A stretch of DNA of 41,150 bases from an uncultured Caballeronia sp. GTDB lineage: Bacteria; Pseudomonadota; Gammaproteobacteria; Burkholderiales; Burkholderiaceae. The notes beneath the pieces were generated by a model. It did not search any database. It worked only from the letters and a program-made list of their open reading frames with translations, and had not been told where the DNA came from. Position numbers and translations under genes: made by a program. How positions within the stretch are numbered: the first letter of the stretch is position 1; every line of letters begins with the position of its first letter. Where the stretch lies: contig CALNPU010000011.1 in NCBI GenBank assembly GCA_940588625.1, forward strand, positions 1 to 41,150. The letters are read 5' to 3'. Shown in pieces: positions 30,177-39,287 of this stretch.

Positions 30177-30507
30177 AACGCGCCAAGTCTCTCCGACATT
30201 CAAATATTACAAATTCATTTCGTTTTCCAAAAAATCGCCGTTGCATGATCGCAAAAAAACACGTCAACGGACTCCCCGCATGCGGCGTTATTCGCAGTAG
30301 ATGCCTTAAACCCGCCATCCGGCATTAGCGAAGAACCCCAACACACAGCTTGTACGCGAAGGCTTTATGTAAGGTTCAAGCGCTCGCAGCGGGATCGAAG
30401 TTTTGTTCGAATCCCCTGTCAACCAAAAGGTGGATGGCTCGTTTACCGACATGACTCCATCGACCGGGTCACAAGGTTAAATCAAACTAAAGCTGAGGAT
30501 TCACAAC
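30177..30507. other. Intergenic region with a hairpin upstream of the small secreted-protein gene
   Basis: No gene is seen. A stem formed by GGGAT-CGAA (30391-30399) and TTCG-A-ATCCC (30406-30415) with one bulged A lies 93 bp upstream of the next start codon and could be a leader structure. The segment resembles a tRNA T-arm (GTTCGAATCCCC), but no acceptor, D or anticodon arm is present. Confidence 0.4.
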
Positions 30508-30690
30508 ATGAACAAACTGATCGCTGCTCTCGTCGCTGGCCTGTTCGCAACGGCTGCATTCGCACAAGCTTCGGCCCCGGAAGCATCGGCTCCTGCAGCT
30601 GCTTCGACCGCTCACAAGGCGTCGCACAAGAAGTCGACGACGCATAAGAAGGCTACGCACAAGAAGGCAGCTTCGGCCGCGTCGGAGTAA
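30508..30690 (+). CDS. Small secreted Ala/Lys/His-rich protein
   Basis: 60 residues. An N-terminal signal peptide MNKLIAALVAGLFATAAFA is probably cleaved before QASAPEAS; the mature 40 residues are an Ala/Ser/Pro stretch followed by basic HKK repeats (ASHKKSTTHKKATHKKA). GAGG 13 bp upstream serves as ribosome binding site. Similar short Lys/Ala-rich periplasmic proteins are common in Burkholderia, but no function is established. A strong terminator follows at 30755, so it is a single-gene unit. Low-complexity sequence and high-frequency codons suggest good expression. Confidence 0.75.
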   Translation: MNKLIAALVAGLFATAAFAQASAPEASAPAAASTAHKASHKKSTTHKKATHKKAASAASE

Positions 30691-30754
30691 GTTGGTAATA
30701 GATCGCGGTAACGCGACGCTACAACCAAGTAGTGCTGCCGCAAAAGCGGCATTG

Positions 30755-30788
30755 AAAGGCAGACACCCGCAACGGTTTCTGCCTTTTT
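30755..30788 (+). terminator. Rho-independent terminator of the small secreted-protein gene
   Basis: AAAGGCAGA (30755-30763) pairs perfectly with TCTGCCTTT (30778-30786); the stem continues into a T-run (30784-30788). It lies 65 bp after the stop codon. Confidence 0.8.
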
Positions 30789-30931
30789 CTTTGGGTCTCT
30801 GAATGAGTCTGGTTATTTGCGCAGGGTGTATCCGCCACGCACTTTTTGTCGGCGTGCGCGCGCTCAAGTAGCATGCGCCAGTTCTTCACCGATTCTTCGC
30901 TAACCGGCTTCATCTCATCAGGAGTTTCGCC

Positions 30932-31486
30932 GTGGGTCTTTCAGGGCTCTCGCGCCGTTTGGTTTCATGGTTTGATCTTGGTCGCCTGGTGCACCGCGCA
31001 CTTGTTGCACTAGCCGTTCCGCTCGTCTCGTTAATTGCAGTCGTGCCGCTGGCAGCACATGCTCAACCGCTGGCTGCAGAAGCAGGACAAATGCCACCGG
31101 GTGCGAAAAACCCCACCGACTTCCCGCACACCAAACTCACCGCGGGCATGTATGTGATCGACGCCGCCGTTGCAGCGAACGACGCCGATCACGAACAAGG
31201 CCTGATGTATCGCACGAAACTCGAGCCCAACGAAGGCATGCTGTTCGTCTTCAATGAAACGGCCGTGCATTGTTTTTGGATGAAAAACACGCTGATCCCG
31301 CTGTCGATCGCGTTCATGCGCGCGGACGGAACAGTCACAGATATCGACGAAATGCAGGCTGAGACGGAAAACAACCACTGCCCGCGCAACAATGGCGTGT
31401 ATGCGCTGGAAATGAGCAAGGGCTGGTTTGCGTCGAAAGGGATTCAGCCGGGCATGCAGATCAAGAGGTTGCCTGCACCGCAATAA
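30932..31486 (+). CDS. DUF192-family exported protein
   Basis: 184 residues from GTG 30932, preceded by AGGAG. A hydrophobic segment (about 24-46, ending AAHAQ) is a signal peptide or anchor. The DUF192 domain follows: [40 protein letters not shown] and [20 protein letters not shown], then [18 protein letters not shown]. The family is widespread in bacteria and archaea with no agreed biochemical role. The region between it and the previous terminator is short; no co-transcribed neighbour is evident. Intact. Confidence 0.9.
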   Translation: MGLSGLSRRLVSWFDLGRLVHRALVALAVPLVSLIAVVPLAAHAQPLAAEAGQMPPGAKNPTDFPHTKLTAGMYVIDAAVAANDADHEQGLMYRTKLEPNEGMLFVFNETAVHCFWMKNTLIPLSIAFMRADGTVTDIDEMQAETENNHCPRNNGVYALEMSKGWFASKGIQPGMQIKRLPAPQ

Positions 31487-31842
31487 CGTGTGCCCCGAGC
31501 GGGGTAGTTAGCGTCTCACGCCCCGTTCACCTGGCGCCAGTCGTTCCATTCGTGCCCGAAGCCGCCCGCCCGCTTTTTGCGCGCGCCGGCTTTTTGCTTG
31601 TTTCTGCTTATACGTTGCACGGGACACAACGCGGGACAGCGCCCGGAATACCGTCCACGCGTCATCAAAGGTTCATCTTTTGTGGCGAGCTGGTAAGAAT
31701 CCTGCAAAGACCCTGTCGACGCGCTATCCTAATAAAATCAGCGAAGCGGCCACCAAGCACGAAGCTTCGCTCCGGAGCTGCCGGTCGGGCCATTGTGTCC
31801 GGTTCGGGCTACAAAGCTCCAACCAATCAACAGGAGGTTCAA
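31487..31842. other. Intergenic region upstream of the broken EF-G gene
   Basis: No gene is recognised. The open frame that continues upstream of the EF-G start shows no family resemblance. The segment should contain the DUF192 gene's terminator and the EF-G promoter, but I see no convincing hairpin with a T-run. Confidence 0.4.
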
Positions 31843-33940
31843 GTGCCCCGCAAGACTCCCATCGACCGCTATCGGAATATTGGTATCAACGCTCATATCG
31901 ATGCCGGCAAGACCACCACCGAACGCATTCTTTTCTACACCGGTGTGAATCACAAAATTGGTGAGCTTCACAACGACGCGGCCACGGTGGACTGGATGGA
32001 GCAGGAACAGGAGCGCGGCATCACGATCACCTCCGCCGCCACCACGGCCTTCTGGAAAGGCATGGCGGGTAATTATCCGGAATATCCGGAACATCGGATC
32101 AACATCATCGATACCCCGGGACACGTCGACTCCACCATCGAAGTGGAAGGCTCCATGCGCGTGCTCGACGGTGCCTGCATGGTCTATGATTCGGTCGGCG
32201 GCGTTCAGCCGCAATCCGAAACGGTCTGGCGCCAGACCAACAAATACAAAGTGCCGCGCATTGCGTTCGTCAACAAGATGGGCCGCGTGGGCGCAGACTT
32301 TTTCCGCGTGCAACGCCAGATCGGCGAGCGCCTGAAAGGCGTCGCCGTGCCCACGCAGATTCCCGTGGGAGCTGAAGAGCACTTCCAGGGTGTGATCGAG
32401 CTGGTCAAGATGAAAGCAATCATCTGGGACGAAGCCAGCCAGGGCGTGCTGTTCGAATACCAGGAAATCCCCGCGAACCTGCTCGCCACCGCCGAAGATA
32501 GCGCGAGAAGATGATCGAGGCCTCAGCGGACGCGAATGAAGCGCTGATGGACAAGTATATCGGCGGGGAAACGATCAGCGAAGACGAAATCAAGGAAGCC
32601 ATCCGGGCGCGCACGCTCAGGAGCGAGATCGTCCCCATGTTCTGCGGCAGCGCGTTCAAGAACTAGGGCGTACAGGCCATGCTGGACGCGGTGATCGACT
32701 ATCTGCCGTCGCTGGCCGACGTGCCCGCGATTATGGGTGTGGACGAATACGACAAACACGCGCGTCATCCGACCGACGAAGACCCGTTCTCCGCGCTCGC
32801 CTTCAAGATCATGACGGACCCCGTTTGTCGGCCAGTTGATCTTCTTCCGGGTGTATTCGGGTGTGGTTAATTCCGGCGATACGGTCTACAACGCGATCAA
32901 GGAAAAGAAGGAACGGCTTGGCCGGATTCTCCAGATGCACGCGAACGAGCCTCAGGAAATCAAGGAAGTGCGCGCCGGCGATATTACCGCGGCCGTGGGC
33001 CTGAAAGAAGTGACCACCGGTGACACGCTCTGCGATCCGGCTCATCCGATCATTCTCGAGCACATGATTTTCCCGGAACCGGCGATCTCCCAGGCCGTCG
33101 AGCCGAAGACGAAACCCGACCAGGAGAAGATGGGTATCGCGTTGAACCGGCTGGCGCAGGAAGATCCGTCGTTCCGCGTGCAGACCGACCAGGAATCCGG
33201 CCAAACGATTATTTCCGGCATGGGCGAATTGCACCTGGAAATTCTGGTGGACTGGATGCGCCGTGAGTTCAGCGTCGAAGCGACGGTCGGCAAACCGCAG
33301 GTTGCATATCGCGAGAAGATCCGTATTCCGGTCGAGGATATTGAAGGCAAGTTCGTCAAGCAGTCGGGCAGGTGCGGTCAATACGGGCGTGGTACTGAAA
33401 CTGGAACCGCAGAAGCCGGGCGGCGGTTACGAATTCGTCGATGCCATCAAGGGCGGGGTCGTGCCGCGCGAATACATTCCGGCGGTCGACAAGGGTATTC
33501 AGGAAACGCTGAAAGTAGGGGTATCCAGTGGTGGACGTGAAAGGTGACGCTGACCTTCGGTTCGTACCACACGTGGACTCGAACGAAAACGCGTTCCGCA
33601 TGGCTGGCTGGATCGATGGCGTTCAAGGACGGCATGAGGAAAGCCAAGACGGTGCTGCTCGAACCGATGATGGCCGTGTGGAAGCGGAAACGCCTGAGGA
33701 TTTCATGGGCAACGTGATGGGCGATTTGTCCTCATGCCGCGGAATCGTGCAGGGCATGGAGGACATCGCGGGCAGCGGCAAGATCGTGCGCGCCGAGGTG
33801 CCGCTGGCTGAAATGTTCGGCACTCGACCACGTTGTGCTCGCTCACCCAGGGCCGCGCCACGTACACGATGGAGTTCAAGCACTACGCAGAAACGCCGAA
33901 CAACGTCGCGGAAGCCATCGTGAATTCAAAGGTCAAGTAG
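31843..33940 (+). pseudogene. fusA: Translation elongation factor G, heavily damaged (probably a second fusA copy)
   Basis: Ribosomal translocase GTPase. GTG 31843 follows a strong AGGAGG. G1 AHIDAGKTT and G3 DTPGH are intact, but the G4 motif NKxD reads NKMG ([11 protein letters not shown]), losing the guanine-specificity Asp. A shift near 32505 precedes [20 protein letters not shown]; an in-frame TAG at 32664-32666 replaces a Lys codon ([16 protein letters not shown]); further shifts occur near 32820, 33375, 33530 and 33820. Later domains are recognisable ([40 protein letters not shown]) and the stop is TAG 33938. A functional EF-G must be encoded elsewhere; many Burkholderia carry two fusA copies. 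Confidence 0.9.
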
Positions 33941-33981
33941 ACGCTGTCTGGCTCGCCAAGCCAAGTTGGACGATTGAATGA

Positions 33982-34017
33982 AGTCCGTTGTTGCCTCCTG
34001 GCGGCAACGGACTTTTT
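33982..34017 (+). terminator. Rho-independent terminator of the EF-G gene
   Basis: AGTCCGTTG (33982-33990) pairs perfectly with CAACGGACT (34005-34013), with additional internal GCC/GGC pairing, and is followed by TTTTT. A textbook hairpin, still intact although the gene it serves is dead. Confidence 0.85.
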
Positions 34018-34093
34018 GCTTTTTGCCAGCGTAATTGTGGCGTAGATTGACTGTTGACTGCAGCTTTTCCATGGATGAGCGGAGACGAAGACA

Positions 34094-34213
34094 ATGAGCG
34101 ACGAACCTCAGCACGAGCACGACCATGAGCACACCGACTGGCGCGAGAACGGCGTCAAGGTGATCAACTCGATACCAACACCGCGCAGACGCCCGGCATG
34201 AATCGCGCAGCGG
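34094..34213 (+). pseudogene. N-terminal remnant of a cupin-domain protein
   Basis: ATG 34094 starts MSDEPQHEHDHEHTDWRENG, an acidic/His-rich leader I recognise from Burkholderia cupin proteins, followed after a frameshift near 34160 by QLDTNTAQTPGMNRAAA. The expected cupin barrel never appears: near 34213 the sequence changes to the C-terminus of a peptide-binding protein. So only about the first 40 residues remain, truncated by a deletion. Family assignment rests on this short leader and is moderately sure. Confidence 0.6.
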
Positions 34214-34398
34214 CGCTCGACGTGGCATCGCAGAAAAAATTGTCGGGCCAGATCCAGACCCTGTTGCTCGATGAAACGCCGCTTGTGATTCCCTATTTCT
34301 ACGATCAGTTGATCGTCACGCGGGCGAACGTGAAAAGCGTGCGCTTCAATGATGCCATTTCGCAGTTGTACTTCGAACGCGCGACTATCGGCGCGTAG
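34214..34398 (+). pseudogene. C-terminal remnant of a peptide ABC transporter binding protein
   Basis: The frame reads LDVASQKKLSGQIQTLLLDE then TPLVIPYFYDQLIVTRANVK and ends at TAG 34396. This is the last 60 or so residues of an SBP_bac_5 (DppA/OppA-like) protein: the phrase on the penultimate strand before YFYDQL is typical. The preceding 450-500 codons are gone, removed by the deletion that joined it to the cupin remnant. It stands directly before the permease genes of the same importer. Confidence 0.7.
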
Positions 34399-34399
34399 C

Positions 34400-35367
34400 C
34401 GGTTCTTTCTGAGTCTCGCGCGCATTGCGCGGTTCGTGGGCGTAAAGCTGCTGCTCGCGATCATCACGTTGTGGCTGTTGTCGGTGATCGTGTTCGCCGA
34501 CGGCCAGTTGCTTCCCGGCGATGTCGGCCGTGCCATCCTCGGTCCGCTAGCCGACGCCCGTGCGGTCGCCGCACTCAATCAACTGGGTGTCGACCGGCCC
34601 TTGTTCACGCAATATGCCGGCTGGATCCCCCACTTCCTGCGCAGCGACATGAGCGAGTCGTATTCTATATCGCGCGCCGGTGGCGCCCTTCATAGGCAAT
34701 GCGTTGCTGAATTCGGCGAAGCTTGGTGCGTTGGCGTTTATCGTGGTCGTGCCGCTGGGCATTGCCAGCGGTGTCTACGCCGCGGTGCACAAGGGGCGCT
34801 GGATTGACTGGACCATCTGCAGGGTTATCGGCGACGGTGATGCCAGAGTTCGTCTCGTCCATCGTGCTGATCCTGATATTTGGCATCTGGCTGCAATGGC
34901 TGCCGATTGAAGCGACGTATCCGCCAGGGTCGAACGGTTTCGTTCAGTTGCAGCATCTGATCTTGCCGGTATTGCCGCTGGTACTGGTGTTTTTCGGCTA
35001 CATCGCCCGAATGGCACGCGCCGGTACCGTTGGTGCTCGATGCCGACTACACCCGCACCGCGATCCTCAAGGGCCTGCCACGCCGCGTGGTGATCATGCG
35101 GCAATTGCTGCGCAATGCGCTGCTGCCGACCGTCACCGTCGCAGCCACGCAACTCGGCTACATGATCAACGGCCTGGTGGTGGAGACGCTGTTTCACTAT
35201 CAGGGCATTGGTTCGCTCATTTATAACGTAGCCAAGGGCAAGGATTTCCCCCATGCTCGAAGCGGGTGTGCTGACTGTGGGCGTTGATCTGCACGGCGGC
35301 GAACCTGATCGCGGATGCGTTGTACGTTGTGTTGAACCCACGCTTGCGGGTGGGGAATGCACAATGA
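34400..35367 (+). pseudogene. Dipeptide/oligopeptide ABC transporter permease (DppB type), broken
   Basis: Inner-membrane permease of a peptide importer. Segments in different frames reconstruct most of it: ARFVGVKLLLAIITLWLLSV and GQLLPGDVGRAILGPLADAR, then APFIGNALLNSAKLGALAFI (shift near 34675), MPEFVSSIVLILIFGIW (shift near 34835), LPVLPLVLVFFGYIARMARA, LDADYTRTAILKGLPRRVVI (shift near 35030), and METLFHYQ-like VVETLFHYQGIGSLIYN. Further shifts lie near 35255 and 35300 before LNPRLRVGNAQ. The start codon itself is not certain; the coding region begins right after the binding-protein stop. The end (TGA 35365) overlaps the next permease start (ATGA). Confidence 0.85.
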
Positions 35368-36196
35368 GCACCGCAACCGTCGCCCCCGCACCGCACAAGG
35401 CACCGCGTTTTGAACGCAGCAAGGCTCTGTTGCGCTCGCCCACGTTCGTGATCAGCGCGCTGATAGGACATTGGGTCGTGCCGCAGGACCCGTACGCGTC
35501 CGATCCGTTGAACTCGCTCACGCCGCCCGACGCCACGCACTGGTTCGGCACCGATCAGCTCGGCCGCGATGTGTTCGCCCGTGTGATCGTCGGCGCACGC
35601 GACATTCTCACCATCGCGCCATTGGCCACGCTGTTTGGCACCGTGGCGGGGACGGCGGTTGGCTTGACCGTCGGTTATTTCGATGGATGGGTGGACAATG
35701 TGGTCGACCGGCTGATCGACGCGGTGCTCGCGTTGCCGCTGGTAATCGTTGTCATTGCTTGCCCTCGCGGCGGTTGGAGCGAGCAACCTCACCGTGATCC
35801 TGGTGATCGGCATCACTTTCACGCCAATCACTGCGCGCACCGTGCGTGCCGCCGTGCTCGCCGAACGCAATCTCGACTACGTTTTCGCCGCGCAATTGCG
35901 CGGCGAAAACGCTTTCTACATCATATTCGAGGAAATCCTGCCGAACGTGCTGCAGCCAATTCGTGGAAGCCACCGTACGGCTCGGCTATGCCATTTTCGC
36001 GGTCGCCACGCTGTCGTTTCTCGGCTTCGGCATTCAACCGCCGTCCGCGGACTGGGGCCTCGCACTCTCGGAGTGCTACACGCTGATGGCGGGCGGCGCG
36101 TGGTGGACGGTCGTATTCGACGCCGCCGTGATCGCCTCGCTGGTTGTCGGCGTGAACCTCGTCGCCGACGGCATCCAGGGAGTGCTCGAGCGATGA
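35364..36196 (+). pseudogene. Dipeptide/oligopeptide ABC transporter permease (DppC type), broken
   Basis: Second peptide permease. ATG 35364 starts MSTATVAPAPHKAPRFERSK. The first membrane segment is shortened by a small in-frame-like deletion (PTFVISALIGHWVVPQDPYA), then PPDATHWFGTDQLGRDVFAR and TIAPLATLFGTVAGTAVGLT are normal. Shifts occur near 35757 (to LALAAVGASNLTVILVIGIT and TVRAAVLAERNLDY) and near 35957 (to EATVRLGYAIFAVATLSFLG), and the end is TGA 36194-36196. The EAA loop (AAQLRGENAFYIIFEEILPN) contains a 32-bp perfect palindrome. It overlaps the start of the next gene. Confidence 0.85.
35880..35911. repeat. 32-bp perfect palindrome inside the DppC-type pseudogene
   Basis: Bases 35880-35911 are an exact inverted repeat centred on CAATTG, flanked by CGCG and outer TTTTCGCCG/CGGCGAAAA arms. 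It encodes the conserved YVFAAQLRGENA stretch, so most of it is inherited coding sequence. Confidence 0.9.
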
Positions 36197-36243
36197 ACGG
36201 CCCGCAGCACCGCTCACGTCTGCGGTGCCCGGACCGGCCTTGA
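36193..36243 (+). pseudogene. First codons of a truncated peptide ABC ATPase gene (DppD position)
   Basis: ATG 36193 overlaps the DppC-type stop (ATGA), the usual arrangement before the ATPase gene of a peptide importer. The frame gives only MNGPQHRSRLRCPDRP and stops at 36241-36243. No Walker motif follows; instead minus-strand transporter sequence begins. Called by position and overlap rather than by sequence similarity, so confidence is modest. Confidence 0.45.
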
Positions 36244-36983
36244 TGCTCAGCCCTCCCGCATCGGCACCGCCTGAGCGCGCCGTTGCCGCACCGCTGCCGC
36301 CCGTCACGCGATAAGCCCGCCCGACGAGCTCCGGCATCGCCGCCGTCTGTCCGGCCCCGTGTGCGGGCGCACCGCCGAGCAAACTTTTCTCAGTCTCCGC
36401 GGCGACTTCCTTTAGACCCTGCACCATGAACTTCGGCAGGATGTTCACGCAGATGATGATCGCGCCCAGCGATCCGAATACGTAGGTCACGGCATACGTA
36501 CGCCACCGCCACGTCCCCCCTGGAGCGCCTTGGTTTCGGCAACCGGCAGGCCGAGCCGGGCGATGGCATCGCCCGCCCTGCCGATGATCGCGGACTGGGT
36601 CAATGCGCCGCCGGCCAGCCCCGCCGCAATGCCCTTGTTCAAGCCGAACAGCTTCGCGCAGACGAGCACCGTCACCAGCGCCGATACCGCGAGAATACCT
36701 CCATCGCGATCTCACGCAGGGTCTTGCGCGACAGCGAATTGAAAAACTGCGGCCCCGAGTCGTAGCCGACCGCATAAATGAAGATCGCGAACATGACGGA
36801 CTTGACGCCATTATCGATCTGCACACCGAACTGGCTGATGACCACCGCTGCCAGCAAAGACCCACTCACCCCACCAAGCTGGAACTTGCCGAAGTTGATC
36901 TGACCGATGAAGTACCCCACCGCAAGCAAAAGGAATAATGCAATCTCCAGCGATTTCGTCAATATCTGATGTATCCATTCCAT
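36235..36983 (-). pseudogene. Aspartate:alanine-exchanger-family transporter (copy 1), C-terminal half deleted
   Basis: AAE/AspT-family membrane transporter. ATG 36983 (after GAGG) begins MEWIHQILTKSLEIALFLLL, then GYFIGQINFGKFQLGGVSGS and AIFIYAVGYDSGPQFFNSL. Shifts near 36690 and 36510 lead to GLNKGIAAGLAGGALTQSAI and YAVTYVFGSLGAIIICVNIL, then a cytoplasmic linker (TEKSLLGGAPAHGAGQTAA, ELVGRAYRV). After about 250 codons the sequence ends against the peptide-importer remnant: RCK_C domains and the second membrane half are missing. It lies downstream of, and in tandem with, copy 2. Confidence 0.8.
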
Positions 36984-37026
36984 ATTGCCCTCGCTAGTTT
37001 CGTGTGTCCTGCCCGACCCGCCTACG

Positions 37027-37051
37027 CGCCTGTGCCGCCTGTGCCGCCTGT
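37027..37051. repeat. Short tandem repeat TGTGCCGCC
   Basis: Two full copies of TGTGCCGCC (37031-37039, 37040-37048) with partial copies on each side, in the 85-bp gap between the two tandem transporter pseudogenes. Probably slippage in non-coding sequence. Confidence 0.8.
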
Positions 37052-37068
37052 TACAACATAAAAAGGAT

Positions 37069-38709
37069 TCACCCCACCTTACCTGCCAGCCCGACGATCA
37101 CCGGCCCCATCAGCGGCAGCAACACATTCGACAATGCATAAGTGATCGTGTAGCCGATTACCGGCGTCGCATTGCCGGTCACGCCGACGAGCGCGCTGAT
37201 CGCGGGCGTGCTGCATTGCTGCCCGGCGATCACGCCGAGCAGCATCGACACTTCTAGTTTCAACAACCAGCGTCTGACCGCGAGCGACACCAGCGCCTGC
37301 CCGAGCGTGATGACCACGCCCGCCAGCGGCAACACAAAGCCGTACTCGCGGATCAGGCGGATGGCGTCCGCGCCTGCCCCCAACCTGACCGCGGCGATAA
37401 ACGTGCACAAGCCGAAATCCTTGAGCACTTGCGCGATGGCAGAAGGCAGCGAGCTGATCACGGGATAACGCAAGCGGATCCAGCCGAACAGCAGCCCAGA
37501 CAGCAAACAACCACCGCCGCCGGTACCCAGCGCGACCTGCACACGTCGCCGAGGGGCACGCCTCAGGTGCCCCACGACAATCCCGGCAATCACACCCAGG
37601 CCCAGGAACACGAAGTCGGTCTTCAGCGCTGCGCGCACCACGTAGCCCAGCTTCGCCGCGCCACGCCGCACGTCCTCGGCCGCCCCGATCAGCGTCAGTA
37701 GGTCGCCGCGATGCAATTCCGGCCCCGGCAACGCCGGGATAGTGCTGTCCAGCCACGTAACGGCCAATAATATATAGGACGCCGTGACCATCGGCGGGCG
37801 TCGCACGGGCGCGCACTTGTGCTACCGTCAGGCCATGCACTTCGCGCCGCGTGAGCATGACGTCGAGGGTGGTGGCATAGACGTCGGCGACGTCGCTGCG
37901 ACTTCCTCACCAATCGCGGGCAACGCCTCCAAGAGCGCCGCGCGACGCCCGCCAATCACGATCCGGTCGCCCTTCTTCAACACAAGATTTGGCTGCGCCT
38001 TGACCGGCGAGCGACCGCGCATCACCCGTACGACGGTGAGTTTGTTGCCATAGCGGCCGTCGAGGGTATCGACGCTCAGGTCCGCCGCGCCCGTGAAGCT
38101 GACCTCGCACGCCACCAGCGACGGCGCGGCCAGGCGCTCGGCTTCATCGCGCAGATTCACGCGCAGCAACAGCGGCGCGATCTGGCTGGTGAACAACACG
38201 ATGGTGACGAGCCCGAACAGGTAACTGACGCTGTAGGCGGTGACAATGTTGGCCTGCAGCCGGGCAATCTCGGCAGCAGGCAGCGCGAGCTTGCCAATGG
38301 CTTCGGATGCCGTGCCGACCACAGCAGATTCCGTCGCGGCGCCCGTGAGCAAACCGGCCGCGGTGCCGCAATCCAGCTTGAAGAGCGTGACGACGCCGAG
38401 CACGAGCCCAAGTACCACCACCAGCTCGACAACGGAAAGGAACCCATAACGCCAGCCCCGACCGATGTTCGCAAAGAATTGTGGTCCGCCGGTGAAACCC
38501 AGCGCGAAGATAAACAGCGCAAATGCAATATTTTTCAGATCCGGTGAAAGGCGCGCACCGCTTTGTTCGAGAATCAGCGCCACAATCAAGGTGCCGCATA
38601 CCCCGCCGAGTTGTATGGGTCCGAACCTGAAAGAGCCAATGAAAAAGCCGATTGCCAGGCTCGCGAACAATGCAATTTCAGGTTGACTCGCCAACAAGTT
38701 CCAGATCAT
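37069..38709 (-). pseudogene. Aspartate:alanine-exchanger-family transporter (copy 2), two frameshifts
   Basis: Full-length AAE/AspT-family exchanger, about 547 codons. ATG 38709 starts MIWNLLASQPEIALFASLAI. N-terminal membrane half (FGPIQLGGVCGTLIVALILE, ALGFTGGPQFFANIGRGW, GLLTGAATESAVVGTASEAI) and the first RCK_C domain (VDTLDGRYGNKLTVVRVMRG, LKKGDRIVIGGRRAALLE) are in one frame. A shift near 37890 leads to VADVYATTLDVMLTRREVHG, and another near 37805 to PELHRGDLLTLIGAAEDVRR and the C-terminal membrane half (GVIAGQQCSTPAISALVGVT) ending at TGA 37069. Two small indels only, so decay is younger than in copy 1. Some homologues exchange aspartate for alanine; substrate here is not proven. Confidence 0.87.
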
Positions 38710-39287
38710 GAAATTATCGCCTCTATTGATTATTTAAATGCAACGATAAAGCGGCTTGAAATGACTAAATTAAGGATTCGATTAATTATGATCGCGATTC
38801 TGAAATCGGTGAATAGTGCGCTTCTTGGATGTCAGGTTGCCAGCCGTCAAGCCGGGACGGTATGAATTTAACGTCCTCCCTCATTTTGACACGTGATCAA
38901 CGTGCTTTTTACTCAAAAAATAGCTGTTTGACAAAGCCCGGCAGAGCATCTCCCAGTTCGGCAAGGCGGATTGCCTGTTTGTATGCAATAAGACAAGCGG
39001 TTTATCAGTGACTCAAAAACAAAATGATGTAACACAACTCCTGAAACAAGAATTTGAGCAAATCAGGCGATCCATTCCAAAATTCGTGCAAGTGTAAACT
39101 TTCATTGCAATGAATAAAAAAATATGAAAGTCTTGCGGTTAATGCGGAATGCAAACAAGAAATGAAGGAAATATTGCAATTCTGCACAGGTGTCAATGCG
39201 CTCTTTTGCACCGATCAAAAAATGCCGTATGCGCGGTCATGCGCAATACGATTCCACGCTGAGTTGGACACTGAGAGGTAAGAGACG
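38710..39287. other. AT-rich intergenic region between the exchanger and the LysR gene
   Basis: 578 bp markedly richer in A/T than its surroundings, with no recognisable gene on either strand. It separates two divergent units and must carry the exchanger promoter (minus) and the LysR promoter (plus). Its composition fits eroded DNA, but no remnant protein family is seen. Confidence 0.5.

Noticed and set aside
30361..30425. tRNA gene ending in GTTCGAATCCCC
   Set aside because: Only a T-loop-like segment is present; the 5' T-stem strand does not match, and no acceptor, D or anticodon arm can be drawn.
39005..39211. Small membrane-like protein on the minus strand in the AT-rich gap
   Set aside because: Its hydrophobic composition follows from AT-rich sequence; no ribosome binding site or family resemblance is seen.
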